A program made the translations under genes and the position numbers. The notes under the pieces are model-generated. The model saw only the letters and a program-made list of their open reading frames with translations. It searched no databases and was not told where the DNA came from. This document shows positions 17,904-26,755 of a DNA stretch of 64,000 nt, in pieces; within the stretch, counting starts at the first letter, position 1, and each line of letters begins with the position of its first letter. The stretch is from Prochlorococcus sp. AG-418-I20 (GTDB lineage: Bacteria; Cyanobacteriota; Cyanobacteriia; PCC-6307; Cyanobiaceae): NCBI GenBank assembly GCA_003214175.1, contig QCLZ01000004.1, forward strand, positions 1 through 64,000. The letters are read 5' to 3'.

Positions 17904-19205
17904 ATGAGCAAGGGTTTTTACAAAAATCGAAGATTGAAGTCCTTTGTATTTCTTAGCGCTTGTTTTTTTGTAACTATAATTCCTCATTTTTACAATATCA
18001 AAGGGTTTTTTTACTTTATTATTGCTCTTTCTTTTGTGATTGCTTTTTACGGCTTAATAGTTATTTCTAGAAATTTCAAAAGAAATAACTTATCAGATAC
18101 TTTTAGCAGTAATGTTACTAATAAAAATTTACCTTCACTTGATATTTGTGTCGCTGCAAGAGATGAAGAGAATGTTATTGCAAGATTAGTTGAAAGATTA
18201 GTTAATTTGGATTATCCAACAAATAAATTAAATATTTACATAATTGATGATGGCAGTTCTGATAAGACGCCTTTAATTCTAGATCGATTATCTAAACAAT
18301 TTGAAAAGCTAAAAGTACTAAGTCGTTCTCCAAATGCAGGAGGCGGTAAGTCAGGAGCTTTAAATTATGCTTTAAAGTTTACTCATGGTGAATGGTTATT
18401 AGTTTTGGATGCTGATGCTCAATTAAAACAAGATTCTTTGATACGGTTGTTTAGCTTTGTAGAAGAGGGTGATTGGTCGGCCGTTCAATTAAGAAAATCA
18501 GTAACAAATATTAGTGACAATTTTTTAACTACATGTCAGTCAATGGAGATGGCGATGGACGCAATCTTTCAATATGGAAGGTTATCAGTAGCTGGGGTCT
18601 CTGAGTTAAGAGGCAACGGTCAATTAATCAAAAAAGATACATTATTGGCATGTGGTTCTTTTAATGAAGATACAGTTACTGATGATCTCGATTTAAGTTT
18701 GAGATTATTATTATCAAAATCTAAGATTGGGATCATGTGGGATCCTCCAGTTATGGAAGAAGCTGTTGAGAGTTTAAATGCTTTATTATCACAAAGGCAA
18801 AGATGGGCAGAGGGCGGTTTGCAAAGATTCTTTGATTATGGAGATCAATTAGTATCTAATAGAATTGATTATTTACAGAAATTTGATTTAACTTACTTTT
18901 TCATTTTGCAATATGCACTTCCAATTATTTCTATTTTTGATTTAGCTCTAAGCATCATTTTGTTAAATAATCCAATTTACTGGCCTATTTCATTCACAGC
19001 TTTTCTTCTATCTGGAATTGCATTTTGGTATGGCTCTACTTGCAAAAGTGAAGTACCTGTATTGCATAAAGAGAATTTTCTGATGATATTTTTATCTGTT
19101 TTTTATTTATCACATTGGTTTTTAGTAATCCCTTGGGTGACATTAAAAATGTCTATTTTTCCTAAAAAGATTCTTTGGCGAAAAACTCTACATACTGGCG
19201 TTTAA
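17904..19205 (+). CDS. Membrane glycosyltransferase, family 2 (processive type)
   Basis: 433-residue GT2 enzyme of the cellulose/chitin-synthase-like kind. Two N-terminal membrane segments (about 13-27 and 31-52) precede the catalytic domain with IDDGSSDKT, LDADAQL, the acid in VTDDLDLSLRL and the processivity motif QRQRW in LLSQRQRWAEGG. Two or three membrane segments follow after residue 325. It probably transfers sugars to a lipid or growing polysaccharide; the substrate cannot be read from sequence. Close spacing to the SpoIID-like gene suggests a shared envelope role. Its stop is one base from the end of the convergent dnaX. Confidence 0.88.
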   Translation: MSKGFYKNRRLKSFVFLSACFFVTIIPHFYNIKGFFYFIIALSFVIAFYGLIVISRNFKRNNLSDTFSSNVTNKNLPSLDICVAARDEENVIARLVERLVNLDYPTNKLNIYIIDDGSSDKTPLILDRLSKQFEKLKVLSRSPNAGGGKSGALNYALKFTHGEWLLVLDADAQLKQDSLIRLFSFVEEGDWSAVQLRKSVTNISDNFLTTCQSMEMAMDAIFQYGRLSVAGVSELRGNGQLIKKDTLLACGSFNEDTVTDDLDLSLRLLLSKSKIGIMWDPPVMEEAVESLNALLSQRQRWAEGGLQRFFDYGDQLVSNRIDYLQKFDLTYFFILQYALPIISIFDLALSIILLNNPIYWPISFTAFLLSGIAFWYGSTCKSEVPVLHKENFLMIFLSVFYLSHWFLVIPWVTLKMSIFPKKILWRKTLHTGV

Positions 19206-19206
19206 T

Positions 19207-20973
19207 TTATTCATCAAGGTCTATTATCTCTCCATTAAAGAAATTTGCTAGGTTTTTTGAACTATCATCATAAATTTCCTCTGTTGATTTATTTGGCGGT
19301 AAATTAGTTTTTGGTTCTATTTTTTTTATCGGTTTTAAATTATTGACTTCATTGTTTTTAATTTTTGTAGAGTTCGATAGGTTACTTTTAGTGAATTGTT
19401 TGGTTGAGAAAACGAGTATTATTTGATCTCCAAATATCTTTTTTACTGTACTTTCAATTAAAACTTTTCTGCTTTTTATCATATTTTCCCAGTTTGGAGA
19501 TAATGCAATTGTTATTTTCTTAGAGTCAAAACTTTCGAGTTCTGCTTGTTGTGAAAGTAACATTCTTGTTGAAGGTAACTCTAATTTAGAAAGAATTAGT
19601 TCCCATTTATTTTTTAAATTATTAGTTTCACAATCAAGTTGGCTATTGTCAGTAATAGTTTCTGTACTTTCTTTCTCTAGACTGTTAGGGTTTTTCAATT
19701 GCATGTCTTTTTTTAAAGTTAATTCTTCGGTACTTTTTACCTCTTGTATGGTGGTTTTTTTAATTTCATAAGGGACATTTTCTTTATTACGAATTTCTTC
19801 ATTTTTTAAGATCTTTTTTTGTTTATCTTTAGTGTGATTATTTTTAATTTCGGGTTTATTTTCATAACTATTTATTTCTTGATTATCTAGAAGTCCAGTT
19901 AAATGTATTTCAAACCAAAGCCTTGGATTATCGCTTGTTTTTATTTGATATTCAATGTTTCTCAGTTTATTATGCCAATTAATTATTGTTGATTTATTTA
20001 TTATTTTTGAGATTTTATCCAATTCATCTTGAAATTCGTCAGACGTATAATAAAGATCTGAATGTTTATTATTTGTAGTGTGTAGTAATAGATCTCTTGT
20101 TATGTTTAATAATCCGATAATTATTTGATGGGGTTCGTTTCCTGCATCATATAATTTGTTGCAAGTGATAATTAATGATTCTGGATTATTCTCAATTAAG
20201 GACTTAATCAAATTTGTTAATTCAATTTCAGATACTTCTCCAAGCAAGTTTTGAATATTTTTAATCGTTATACCTTCTGGTAGAAGATTAAGTTGTTCTA
20301 AAAGGCTTTGTGCATCCCTCATTCCTCCATTGGATCTTTTTGCAATCATTTTTAATGCTTGTACTTCGTACTTAATGGATTCTTTTTCTGCTATTTCTGA
20401 TAAATGTTCAAAAATGTCACTAGGGTTTATTCTTCTAAAATCAAACTTTTGACATCTACTTTGTATTGTATTTAAGACTCTTTCAGGATTTGTTGTCGCA
20501 AGGATAAATACAACTTTTGAGGGCGGTTCTTCAATTGTTTTTAGTAAAGCATTTGAAGCTGCTGTGGAAAGCATATGACATTCATCAATAACATATACTT
20601 TCCATTTCGCTTGAGTAGGTGCAAATCTCGCTCTTTCTATGATTTCTCTTATATTCTCAACTCCTGTATTTGATGCTGCATCAATCTCGATAATATCTAG
20701 CGCATTTCCATCTGTAATTTGTCTACATAAGTCACACTTACTACAAGGATTTATCGTTGGATGTTTGAATGCCTGGCAGTTTAAAGATTTGGCAAATATT
20801 CTCGCACTTGATGTTTTTCCAGTACCTCTCGGACCATTAAAAAGATATGCAGGAGCAATTTTGTTTGTTAATAGCGCTTGTTTTAAAGTAATAGATATAA
20901 ATTTTTGGCCAACCAGTTCATCTAAGTTATTTGGTCTGTATTTTTGATGAAAAGGCTTATGGTTATTAGGCAT
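19207..20973 (-). CDS. dnaX: DNA polymerase III subunit tau/gamma (DnaX)
   Basis: Clamp-loader ATPase that opens the beta clamp and links it to the replicase. The 588-residue protein has Walker A in FNGPRGTGKTSSARIF (about residue 45), the zinc-binding cysteines around NPCSKCDLCRQI, Walker B-type VYVIDECHML, and sensor motif TTNPERVLNTIQSRCQKF. Residues from about 370 onward are low-complexity Lys/Asn/Glu-rich linker followed by a tau-like C-terminal domain. No intein interrupts the ATPase motifs and no obvious programmed frameshift signal is evident. It heads the far end of a clpX-dnaX leftward pair. Confidence 0.96.
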   Translation of the reverse strand: MPNNHKPFHQKYRPNNLDELVGQKFISITLKQALLTNKIAPAYLFNGPRGTGKTSSARIFAKSLNCQAFKHPTINPCSKCDLCRQITDGNALDIIEIDAASNTGVENIREIIERARFAPTQAKWKVYVIDECHMLSTAASNALLKTIEEPPSKVVFILATTNPERVLNTIQSRCQKFDFRRINPSDIFEHLSEIAEKESIKYEVQALKMIAKRSNGGMRDAQSLLEQLNLLPEGITIKNIQNLLGEVSEIELTNLIKSLIENNPESLIITCNKLYDAGNEPHQIIIGLLNITRDLLLHTTNNKHSDLYYTSDEFQDELDKISKIINKSTIINWHNKLRNIEYQIKTSDNPRLWFEIHLTGLLDNQEINSYENKPEIKNNHTKDKQKKILKNEEIRNKENVPYEIKKTTIQEVKSTEELTLKKDMQLKNPNSLEKESTETITDNSQLDCETNNLKNKWELILSKLELPSTRMLLSQQAELESFDSKKITIALSPNWENMIKSRKVLIESTVKKIFGDQIILVFSTKQFTKSNLSNSTKIKNNEVNNLKPIKKIEPKTNLPPNKSTEEIYDDSSKNLANFFNGEIIDLDE

Positions 20974-21032
20974 TTATTTTTCATTAATTAGAAGAATTAG
21001 GAATTATGATGACAACATTTAAAATCTAATTT

Positions 21033-22400
21033 TTATGCAGACTCTTTAATGATTCTTTTTGATCCTGAAGGAAGTTTAACAATTTTGGATGAGAATAAAT
21101 TATCTACCATTTTTTTCGTAATTGTGAATTCTTTGGTATTTTCTTCAGAAGGTAAAGTATACATTATGTCTAGCATTAGTTCCTCAATTATTGATCTTAA
21201 TGCTCTTGCTCCTGTCTTTCTTTTATATGCTTCATTAGCTATCGCTTCAACTGAATCAGGCGCAAATGATAATTCCACATTATCCATACTCAGCAACGTT
21301 TTGAATTGCTTTATTAGTGCATCTCTTGGCTGCGTTAAGATAGATTCTAAAGTTTCTTTAGTAAGACGATCTAGTACAGCACAAACCGGAATTCTTCCAA
21401 TAAATTCAGGAATAAGTCCGTACTTTACTAAATCATCTAACTCTAAATTTCTCAGGGAATCTCTTGGGTCGACTATTTTTTTTGTATCAACTTTGTTTTG
21501 ATCTGAATTGGTGGTAAATCCTATGGAATTTTTACCCATACGCTTTTGAACGATATCTTCCAAACCTATAAAAGCTCCCCCACAGATAAATAAAATTTGA
21601 CTTGTGTCAATTTGTATACAATCGTGATAAGGATGTTTTCTGCCTCCTTGCGGTGGAACATTAGCAATTGTTCCTTCAAGCATTTTTAATAATGCTTGCT
21701 GTACCCCTTCACCAGAGACATCTCTGGTAATAGAAGGATTCTCGCTTTTTCTAGCAATTTTATCTATTTCGTCTATGTAAATGATTCCTTTTTGAGCTAG
21801 TTCTACATTCATTTCTGATTTTTGTAGAAGTCTTAAAAGTATATTTTCAACATCTTCCCCAACATATCCAGCTTCTGTCAAAGTCGTTGCATCGGCTACT
21901 GCAAAAGGAACATCTAGAAACTCAGCTAAAGTTTGCGCTAATAATGTTTTTCCGCTTCCAGTAGGGCCGATGAGTAAAATATTTGATTTTTGTAACTTTG
22001 TTGCTTGAGCATCTCTTGAATTGCTATTTTTACTTTCTTCTTTAACCTGCCAAGCTAACCTTTTGTAGTGGTTGTATACGGCTACTGATAATATTTTTTT
22101 TGCAGATTCTTGTCCAACAACTTGATTATCTAAAAAACTTTTGATTTCTAGTGGCTTAGGGATTGACGTTAATTCTAAAGGAATAGATTTTCTTGTATTT
22201 TCAGCAGGTAATTTCTTTTTTACTTGCTGAGAGTTGTTTGAGTTCGCTTGATTATCAAGTAGTTCTTCATCGAGAATTTCATTGCAAAGGTCTATGCACT
22301 CATCACAGATATAAACCCCAGGACCAGCTATGAGCTTTCTCACTTGGTCTTGTGATTTTCCGCAAAATGAACATTTAAGATGGGCGTCGAATTTAGCCAT
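21033..22400 (-). CDS. clpX: ATP-dependent Clp protease ATP-binding subunit ClpX
   Basis: AAA+ unfoldase that feeds substrates to ClpP. 455 residues with the C4 zinc-binding domain ([14 protein letters not shown]...[10 protein letters not shown], residues 10-40), Walker [13 protein letters not shown], Walker [11 protein letters not shown], the pore region around [23 protein letters not shown], and the sensor-2 region [19 protein letters not shown]. It follows clpP by 104 bases on the same strand and precedes dnaX by 59 bases. The order tig-clpP-clpX is the classical protein-quality-control cluster. Confidence 0.98.
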   Translation of the reverse strand: MAKFDAHLKCSFCGKSQDQVRKLIAGPGVYICDECIDLCNEILDEELLDNQANSNNSQQVKKKLPAENTRKSIPLELTSIPKPLEIKSFLDNQVVGQESAKKILSVAVYNHYKRLAWQVKEESKNSNSRDAQATKLQKSNILLIGPTGSGKTLLAQTLAEFLDVPFAVADATTLTEAGYVGEDVENILLRLLQKSEMNVELAQKGIIYIDEIDKIARKSENPSITRDVSGEGVQQALLKMLEGTIANVPPQGGRKHPYHDCIQIDTSQILFICGGAFIGLEDIVQKRMGKNSIGFTTNSDQNKVDTKKIVDPRDSLRNLELDDLVKYGLIPEFIGRIPVCAVLDRLTKETLESILTQPRDALIKQFKTLLSMDNVELSFAPDSVEAIANEAYKRKTGARALRSIIEELMLDIMYTLPSEENTKEFTITKKMVDNLFSSKIVKLPSGSKRIIKESA

Positions 22401-22504
22401 CGATTGTGAAGTTTAATGTGAAAGGTGTGAAATATTACCTATTCACTAGGATTGCTTATAAATATAGATTCGTCATCATATTCTTAAAAAATTAGTGTTC
22501 CTTG

Positions 22505-23149
22505 TCACTTTTTGATAACTTTATCAATTAATCCATATTCGACTGCTTCTGAAGGAGATAAGAAGTAATCTCTTTCTGTATCTTCATTAATCTTTTCTAT
22601 AGGCTGTCCAGTATGTTCCGCTAACAGGGAATTTAATGTTTTCTTTAGAAAAAGTATTTCTTTAGCTTGTATTTCAATTTCTACTGCTTGGCCTTGTGCA
22701 CCTCCAAGTGGCTGATGAATCATAATCCTAGAATTAGGTAATGCTAATCTTTTCCCCTTTGCTCCACCAGAAAGTAAAAATGCTCCCATACTTGCTGCTA
22801 CTCCAAAGCAGATTGTTGCTACATCAGGGGATATTTGTTGCATAGTATCGTATATGGCCATCCCTGCAGTTACCGAGCCTCCAGGAGAATTGATATATAT
22901 TTGGATGTCTTTTTCCGGATCTTCAGCTTCAAGAAATAATAATTGAGCAACAAGAGAGTCAGATACTTGATCATTAATTCCACTACCTAAAAAAATTATT
23001 CTTTCCCTCAATAGTCTTGAATAAATATCAAAAGCTCTTTCTCCTCTGCCGGATTGTTCTATAACGGTAGGAATAGCGGCACTAGTTTTATTCATGCTTT
23101 CGTGGGAACTTATTGAGCTTTGAATTAAATGTTTTTTTACTGAGTTCAC
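22505..23149 (-). CDS. clpP: ATP-dependent Clp protease proteolytic subunit ClpP
   Basis: Serine protease subunit of the Clp barrel. The catalytic triad is visible: S120 in [12 protein letters not shown]145 in [10 protein letters not shown] and D194 in [12 protein letters not shown]. At 214 residues it includes a slightly long N-terminal leader (about 25 residues, possibly processed). Cyanobacteria carry several clpP paralogues plus the inactive ClpR. This copy has an intact triad and sits beside clpX, so it is the likely ClpX partner. Upstream by 65 bases is tig. Confidence 0.97.
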   Translation of the reverse strand: MNSVKKHLIQSSISSHESMNKTSAAIPTVIEQSGRGERAFDIYSRLLRERIIFLGSGINDQVSDSLVAQLLFLEAEDPEKDIQIYINSPGGSVTAGMAIYDTMQQISPDVATICFGVAASMGAFLLSGGAKGKRLALPNSRIMIHQPLGGAQGQAVEIEIQAKEILFLKKTLNSLLAEHTGQPIEKINEDTERDYFLSPSEAVEYGLIDKVIKK

Positions 23150-23214
23150 AAAATAGTTTTCATCCTATAGATAATTTAAGGGTTTTTTGTTTAATTAGTA
23201 AGAAATTTCATAAA

Positions 23215-24621
23215 TTATTTTTTTTCTTTTTTATTTTGAGTTTTTGTTGTAGTTTTTGTAGCTTTTGTTGATTTGGAGGTTTTGGTAGCTTTAGAAGTTT
23301 TTGTAGTTTTTTCTTTTACTTCGGAATTTTCTTCAAGCCAAATTATTAATTTTTCTTTCAGTAAATCGTTACTTATTACTTCTGTTAATTTTTTAATATC
23401 TATTTGTTTTGAAGATTGAGAAATTGCCTCTTCATAATCTTTCATTTTTAAATCAATTTTATCTTGTTCAACTTTAATGTTTTCTCTTTCTGCTAATGCT
23501 TGTAGAGCTAAATTTCTTTGAACATTTTTCTTAGCTTGAGGCCTTGTAGACTCTGCTAATGACTTTACTAATTCTGGCGTGAAAGTAGATTTAACATCCA
23601 GACCTTGTTGAGCAAATCTTTGCGCGGTTTGTTCAATATTATTCCTCACTTCTATATCAATCATAGATTTTGGTATTTCAGCAACCAATTCGTTGGTTAA
23701 AGCATCTAATAAAGCTTCAATTTTGATATCTTTTTGAGATTTTTCGAAATTGTCCTTAAGTTGCTTTTCAATATCTTTCTTTAACTCTTTTAATGATTCT
23801 TTGTTGCCAGATTGTTTTGCAAAATCGTCATTAAGTTCAGGTAATTCTTTTTCTTTAAGATCCTTAAGATTTACTTCAAAGATTGCCTCTTTGCCTCTTG
23901 AATCCTCATGAGAATAATCTTCAGGAAATTTAAGGCTAAGTGTTTTAGTATCACCAATTTTCATCTTTACGATTCCCTCAACGAAACCGGGAATCATTTT
24001 GTTCTTTTCTAACTCAAGATCCATTGATTCACTAGTCCCACCATCAATCTCTTTTCCAGAATCTTTATATTTTCCTTTGAAACTAACTACAGCAATATCT
24101 CCTAATTTCGCTCCTCTATTGGTTACTGGAATAATATTTGCAAACTGACTTCTAGATTTTTCTAGCGCTTCGTCTACTGACTTAGGATCAAACTTTGTTT
24201 TTGGGATTTCAACACTTAGTCCTTTTGATTTTTTTAGTTTTAATTCTGGGGCAACATCAGTTTGAAGAGTTACCTTAAGAGATTTTTCAGGACTAAACTT
24301 TGCAAGCAAAGATTCAAATCCATCTACCAATTCTGGCTCACTTAGTGGCTCTACAGATTGTATTTTTAATGCTTCTTGCCATGACTTATCAATAATTTTT
24401 TCTAGAGCAGAAGCGTATAATTGCGTGATGCCAATTCTTTGGATTAGTACTTGTTTGGGAATTTTACCAATTCTAAATCCCGGAATTTTAGCCGAACGAC
24501 TGATAGTACTGATAGTCTCATTTAAACACGTTTTGCATGTCTCAGATGGTATTTCTAATTCAAATGAAATTCTACTTTGAGGCAGAGGAGTTGTTTTGAC
24601 TCTTAATGCTTCTTTAGCCAT
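23215..24621 (-). CDS. tig: Trigger factor, ribosome-associated chaperone and prolyl isomerase
   Basis: First chaperone met by nascent chains at the ribosome exit. 468 residues: N-terminal ribosome-binding domain with the signature GFRIGKIPKQVL (about 50-61), the FKBP-type PPIase domain around GAKLGDIAVVSFKGKYKDSGKEIDGG to DDFAKQSG, and the helical C-terminal substrate-binding domain. The last 30 residues are an unusual Lys/Thr/Ser-rich repeat tail (units like TKTSKATKTSKS). It begins the tig-clpP-clpX-dnaX leftward series. A short palindrome (24659-24671) lies in the 123-base divergent region shared with asd. Confidence 0.97.
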   Translation of the reverse strand: MAKEALRVKTTPLPQSRISFELEIPSETCKTCLNETISTISRSAKIPGFRIGKIPKQVLIQRIGITQLYASALEKIIDKSWQEALKIQSVEPLSEPELVDGFESLLAKFSPEKSLKVTLQTDVAPELKLKKSKGLSVEIPKTKFDPKSVDEALEKSRSQFANIIPVTNRGAKLGDIAVVSFKGKYKDSGKEIDGGTSESMDLELEKNKMIPGFVEGIVKMKIGDTKTLSLKFPEDYSHEDSRGKEAIFEVNLKDLKEKELPELNDDFAKQSGNKESLKELKKDIEKQLKDNFEKSQKDIKIEALLDALTNELVAEIPKSMIDIEVRNNIEQTAQRFAQQGLDVKSTFTPELVKSLAESTRPQAKKNVQRNLALQALAERENIKVEQDKIDLKMKDYEEAISQSSKQIDIKKLTEVISNDLLKEKLIIWLEENSEVKEKTTKTSKATKTSKSTKATKTTTKTQNKKEKK

Positions 24622-24658
24622 ACTTTTTATTTATTACTAAAAGCCGAATCTTATTATT

Positions 24659-24671
24659 TCACATTATGTGA
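24659..24671. promoter_or_regulatory. Palindrome between divergent tig and asd
   Basis: TCACAT-T-ATGTGA is a perfect 6+1+6 inverted repeat, 38 bases upstream of tig and 74 upstream of asd. Its GTG/CAC content makes it stand out in an otherwise A/T background. Operator function is plausible but unproven. It does not match the NtcA (GTA-N8-TAC) site, and its half-sites are arranged opposite to a CRP site. Confidence 0.35.
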
Positions 24672-24744
24672 TTTCCTTGAAAGTTATTTTTTTGATAAAG
24701 TAAAAAAAATAGTCAATCTATTAAATAAAAAATCATTTTAAAGT

Positions 24745-25776
24745 GTGAGACAATCTCCGTTTTTGCCACATAGGCCATTAAAAGTTGCTGTTTTAGGATC
24801 TTCAGGTGCTGTGGGATCTGAATTACTCAAAATTCTCGAACAACGTGATTTTCCAATATCAGAATTGGTCTTGCTTTCGTCAGAGCGTTCAGAAGGAAAA
24901 AAAATTATTTGGAAAGGTGAAGAATTAGTTACAAAAAAAACAACTAAGGAAGAATTTCTGAATCTTGATTTAGTTTTTGCTTCAGCCGGTGGAAGTATTT
25001 CAAAAAAATGGTTGTCTACCATTTTAGAACAAAATGCTTTATTAATAGATAATTCAAGTGCTTTCAGACTAGATAAGAATGTACCTCTTGTAGTTCCTGA
25101 AGTTAATGCTAGTGACGTACTCAATCATGATGGGGTAATAGCGAATCCAAACTGCACTACCATTTTGTTGACCTTAGTTTTAGCTCCGTTAAATAAACTT
25201 TCGACTATTCAAAGAGTTGTTGTCTCAACATATCAATCTGTAAGTGGTGCAGGCCAATTGGCTATGGAGGAACTAAAACTTTTAACTGAACAATATCTTC
25301 AGGGTAATCCTCAAAAAAGTGAAGTTTTACCATACTCGCTGGCTTTTAATTTGTTTTTACATAATTCACCCATGCTTGCGAATAATTACTGCGAAGAAGA
25401 GATGAAAATGGTTAATGAGACTAGGAAAATATTAAATATTGCTGATTTAAAGCTCTCTGCTACATGTGTCCGAGTCCCAGTACTAAGAGCACATTCTGAA
25501 TCTATCAATATTGAATTTGCCAGTGTTATTGAGCCTAAAGATGCTCTTCAAGAATTAAAAAAATCTCCTGGAATTGAAATTATTGAGGATTACAAAAGTA
25601 ATAGATTTCCAATGCCAAATGACGTTATGGGAAGGGATAATGTTGCTGTTGGCAGGCTAAGAACTGATATAAGTCAGCCTAATGGATTAGAATTATGGTT
25701 ATGTGGAGATCAAATAAGAAAAGGAGCAGCTCTTAATGCTGTTCAAATAGCTGAGTTATTAATTCCAAAAAAATGA
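24745..25776 (+). CDS. asd: Aspartate-semialdehyde dehydrogenase
   Basis: NADPH-dependent reduction of aspartyl phosphate to aspartate semialdehyde, the branch point to lysine/diaminopimelate, threonine and methionine. 343 residues with N-terminal [18 protein letters not shown], the catalytic cysteine in [12 protein letters not shown], and [15 protein letters not shown]. The GTG at 24745 gives [18 protein letters not shown], a normal N-terminus. The stop overlaps the dapA start by four bases (ATGA), implying translational coupling of two consecutive pathway steps. Confidence 0.97.
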   Translation: MRQSPFLPHRPLKVAVLGSSGAVGSELLKILEQRDFPISELVLLSSERSEGKKIIWKGEELVTKKTTKEEFLNLDLVFASAGGSISKKWLSTILEQNALLIDNSSAFRLDKNVPLVVPEVNASDVLNHDGVIANPNCTTILLTLVLAPLNKLSTIQRVVVSTYQSVSGAGQLAMEELKLLTEQYLQGNPQKSEVLPYSLAFNLFLHNSPMLANNYCEEEMKMVNETRKILNIADLKLSATCVRVPVLRAHSESINIEFASVIEPKDALQELKKSPGIEIIEDYKSNRFPMPNDVMGRDNVAVGRLRTDISQPNGLELWLCGDQIRKGAALNAVQIAELLIPKK

Positions 25777-26675
25777 TTACAGACAAAACTGAGTGTAATA
25801 ACCCACTATTTGGAAGAATATTGACTGCAATGGTTACGCCATTCACTGAAAATGGAGACTTAGATTATGAACTAGCTATAAAACTTTCAAATTATCTTTT
25901 TGAGAACGGTTCCGATGGAATTGTTTTGTGTGGTACTACTGGAGAATCCCCGACTCTTTCATGGGCGGAACAGCATGATTTATTTATAGCAGTAAAAGGA
26001 TCTTTGGATTCAAGCTGTAAAGTAATAGTTGGCACTGGTAGTAACTGTACAAGCGAGGCTGTAGAAGCTACAAAAAAAGCCTACGACTCTGGTGCCGACG
26101 GTGCTTTGGTTGTTGTTCCCTATTACAATAAGCCACCTCAAGAAGGTCTTTATAAACATTTCAGTTCAATTGCTAATTCTGCAAAGGATTTGCCGATAAT
26201 GCTTTATAACATTCCTGGAAGAACAGGATGCAATTTATTACCTGATACTGTGAAGAAACTTATGGATTTATCAAATATTCTCAGTATTAAAGCTGCAAGC
26301 GGTAGAATAGAAGAAGTAACAGAACTAAGAGCTATTTGTGGCTCTGAACTCTCTGTATATAGTGGCGACGATTCATTGTTGCTTCCAATGTTATCTGTGG
26401 GTGCTGTAGGAGTAGTAAGTGTTGCAAGTCATTTGGTTGGATTGCAATTGAAAGAGATGATTCATTCTTTTCAAAGTGGAGAGGTTTCCAAAGCGCTTGC
26501 CATTCATGAGAAACTTCAGCCTCTTTTCAAAGCACTTTTTATGACTACTAATCCAATCCCAATCAAGGCTGCTTTGGAGCTATCTGGATGGAATGTAGGT
26601 AATCCTAGAAGTCCTTTGTCACCATTAACCACTGACATGAAAAAGCAACTATCTTTTATCCTGAAATCCCTATAA
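25773..26675 (+). CDS. dapA: 4-hydroxy-tetrahydrodipicolinate synthase
   Basis: Condenses pyruvate with aspartate semialdehyde, the first committed step to lysine and peptidoglycan diaminopimelate. The 300-residue TIM barrel shows [14 protein letters not shown], the tyrosine in [28 protein letters not shown], and the Schiff-base lysine in [13 protein letters not shown]. It overlaps asd by four bases. Its TAA stop sits in the loop of an 8-base hairpin (26665-26683), the likely transcription end. Confidence 0.97.
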   Translation: MITDKTECNNPLFGRILTAMVTPFTENGDLDYELAIKLSNYLFENGSDGIVLCGTTGESPTLSWAEQHDLFIAVKGSLDSSCKVIVGTGSNCTSEAVEATKKAYDSGADGALVVVPYYNKPPQEGLYKHFSSIANSAKDLPIMLYNIPGRTGCNLLPDTVKKLMDLSNILSIKAASGRIEEVTELRAICGSELSVYSGDDSLLLPMLSVGAVGVVSVASHLVGLQLKEMIHSFQSGEVSKALAIHEKLQPLFKALFMTTNPIPIKAALELSGWNVGNPRSPLSPLTTDMKKQLSFILKSL

Positions 26676-26683
26676 TAGGGATT
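26665..26683 (+). terminator. Hairpin with the dapA stop codon in its loop
   Basis: AATCCCTA (26665-26672) and TAGGGATT (26676-26683) are perfectly complementary around the TAA stop at 26673-26675. This is one of the strongest stems in the window because it contains three consecutive G-C pairs. The downstream sequence is AT-rich but lacks a clean T run, so it may stop or stabilise the asd-dapA transcript rather than being a textbook intrinsic terminator. Confidence 0.5.
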
Positions 26684-26755
26684 ATATTTAACTTGATAAT
26701 TAAATTTAAATAAACCTTATTTGATTACAAGCAGGCCTTCATAAATTTCAAAATT

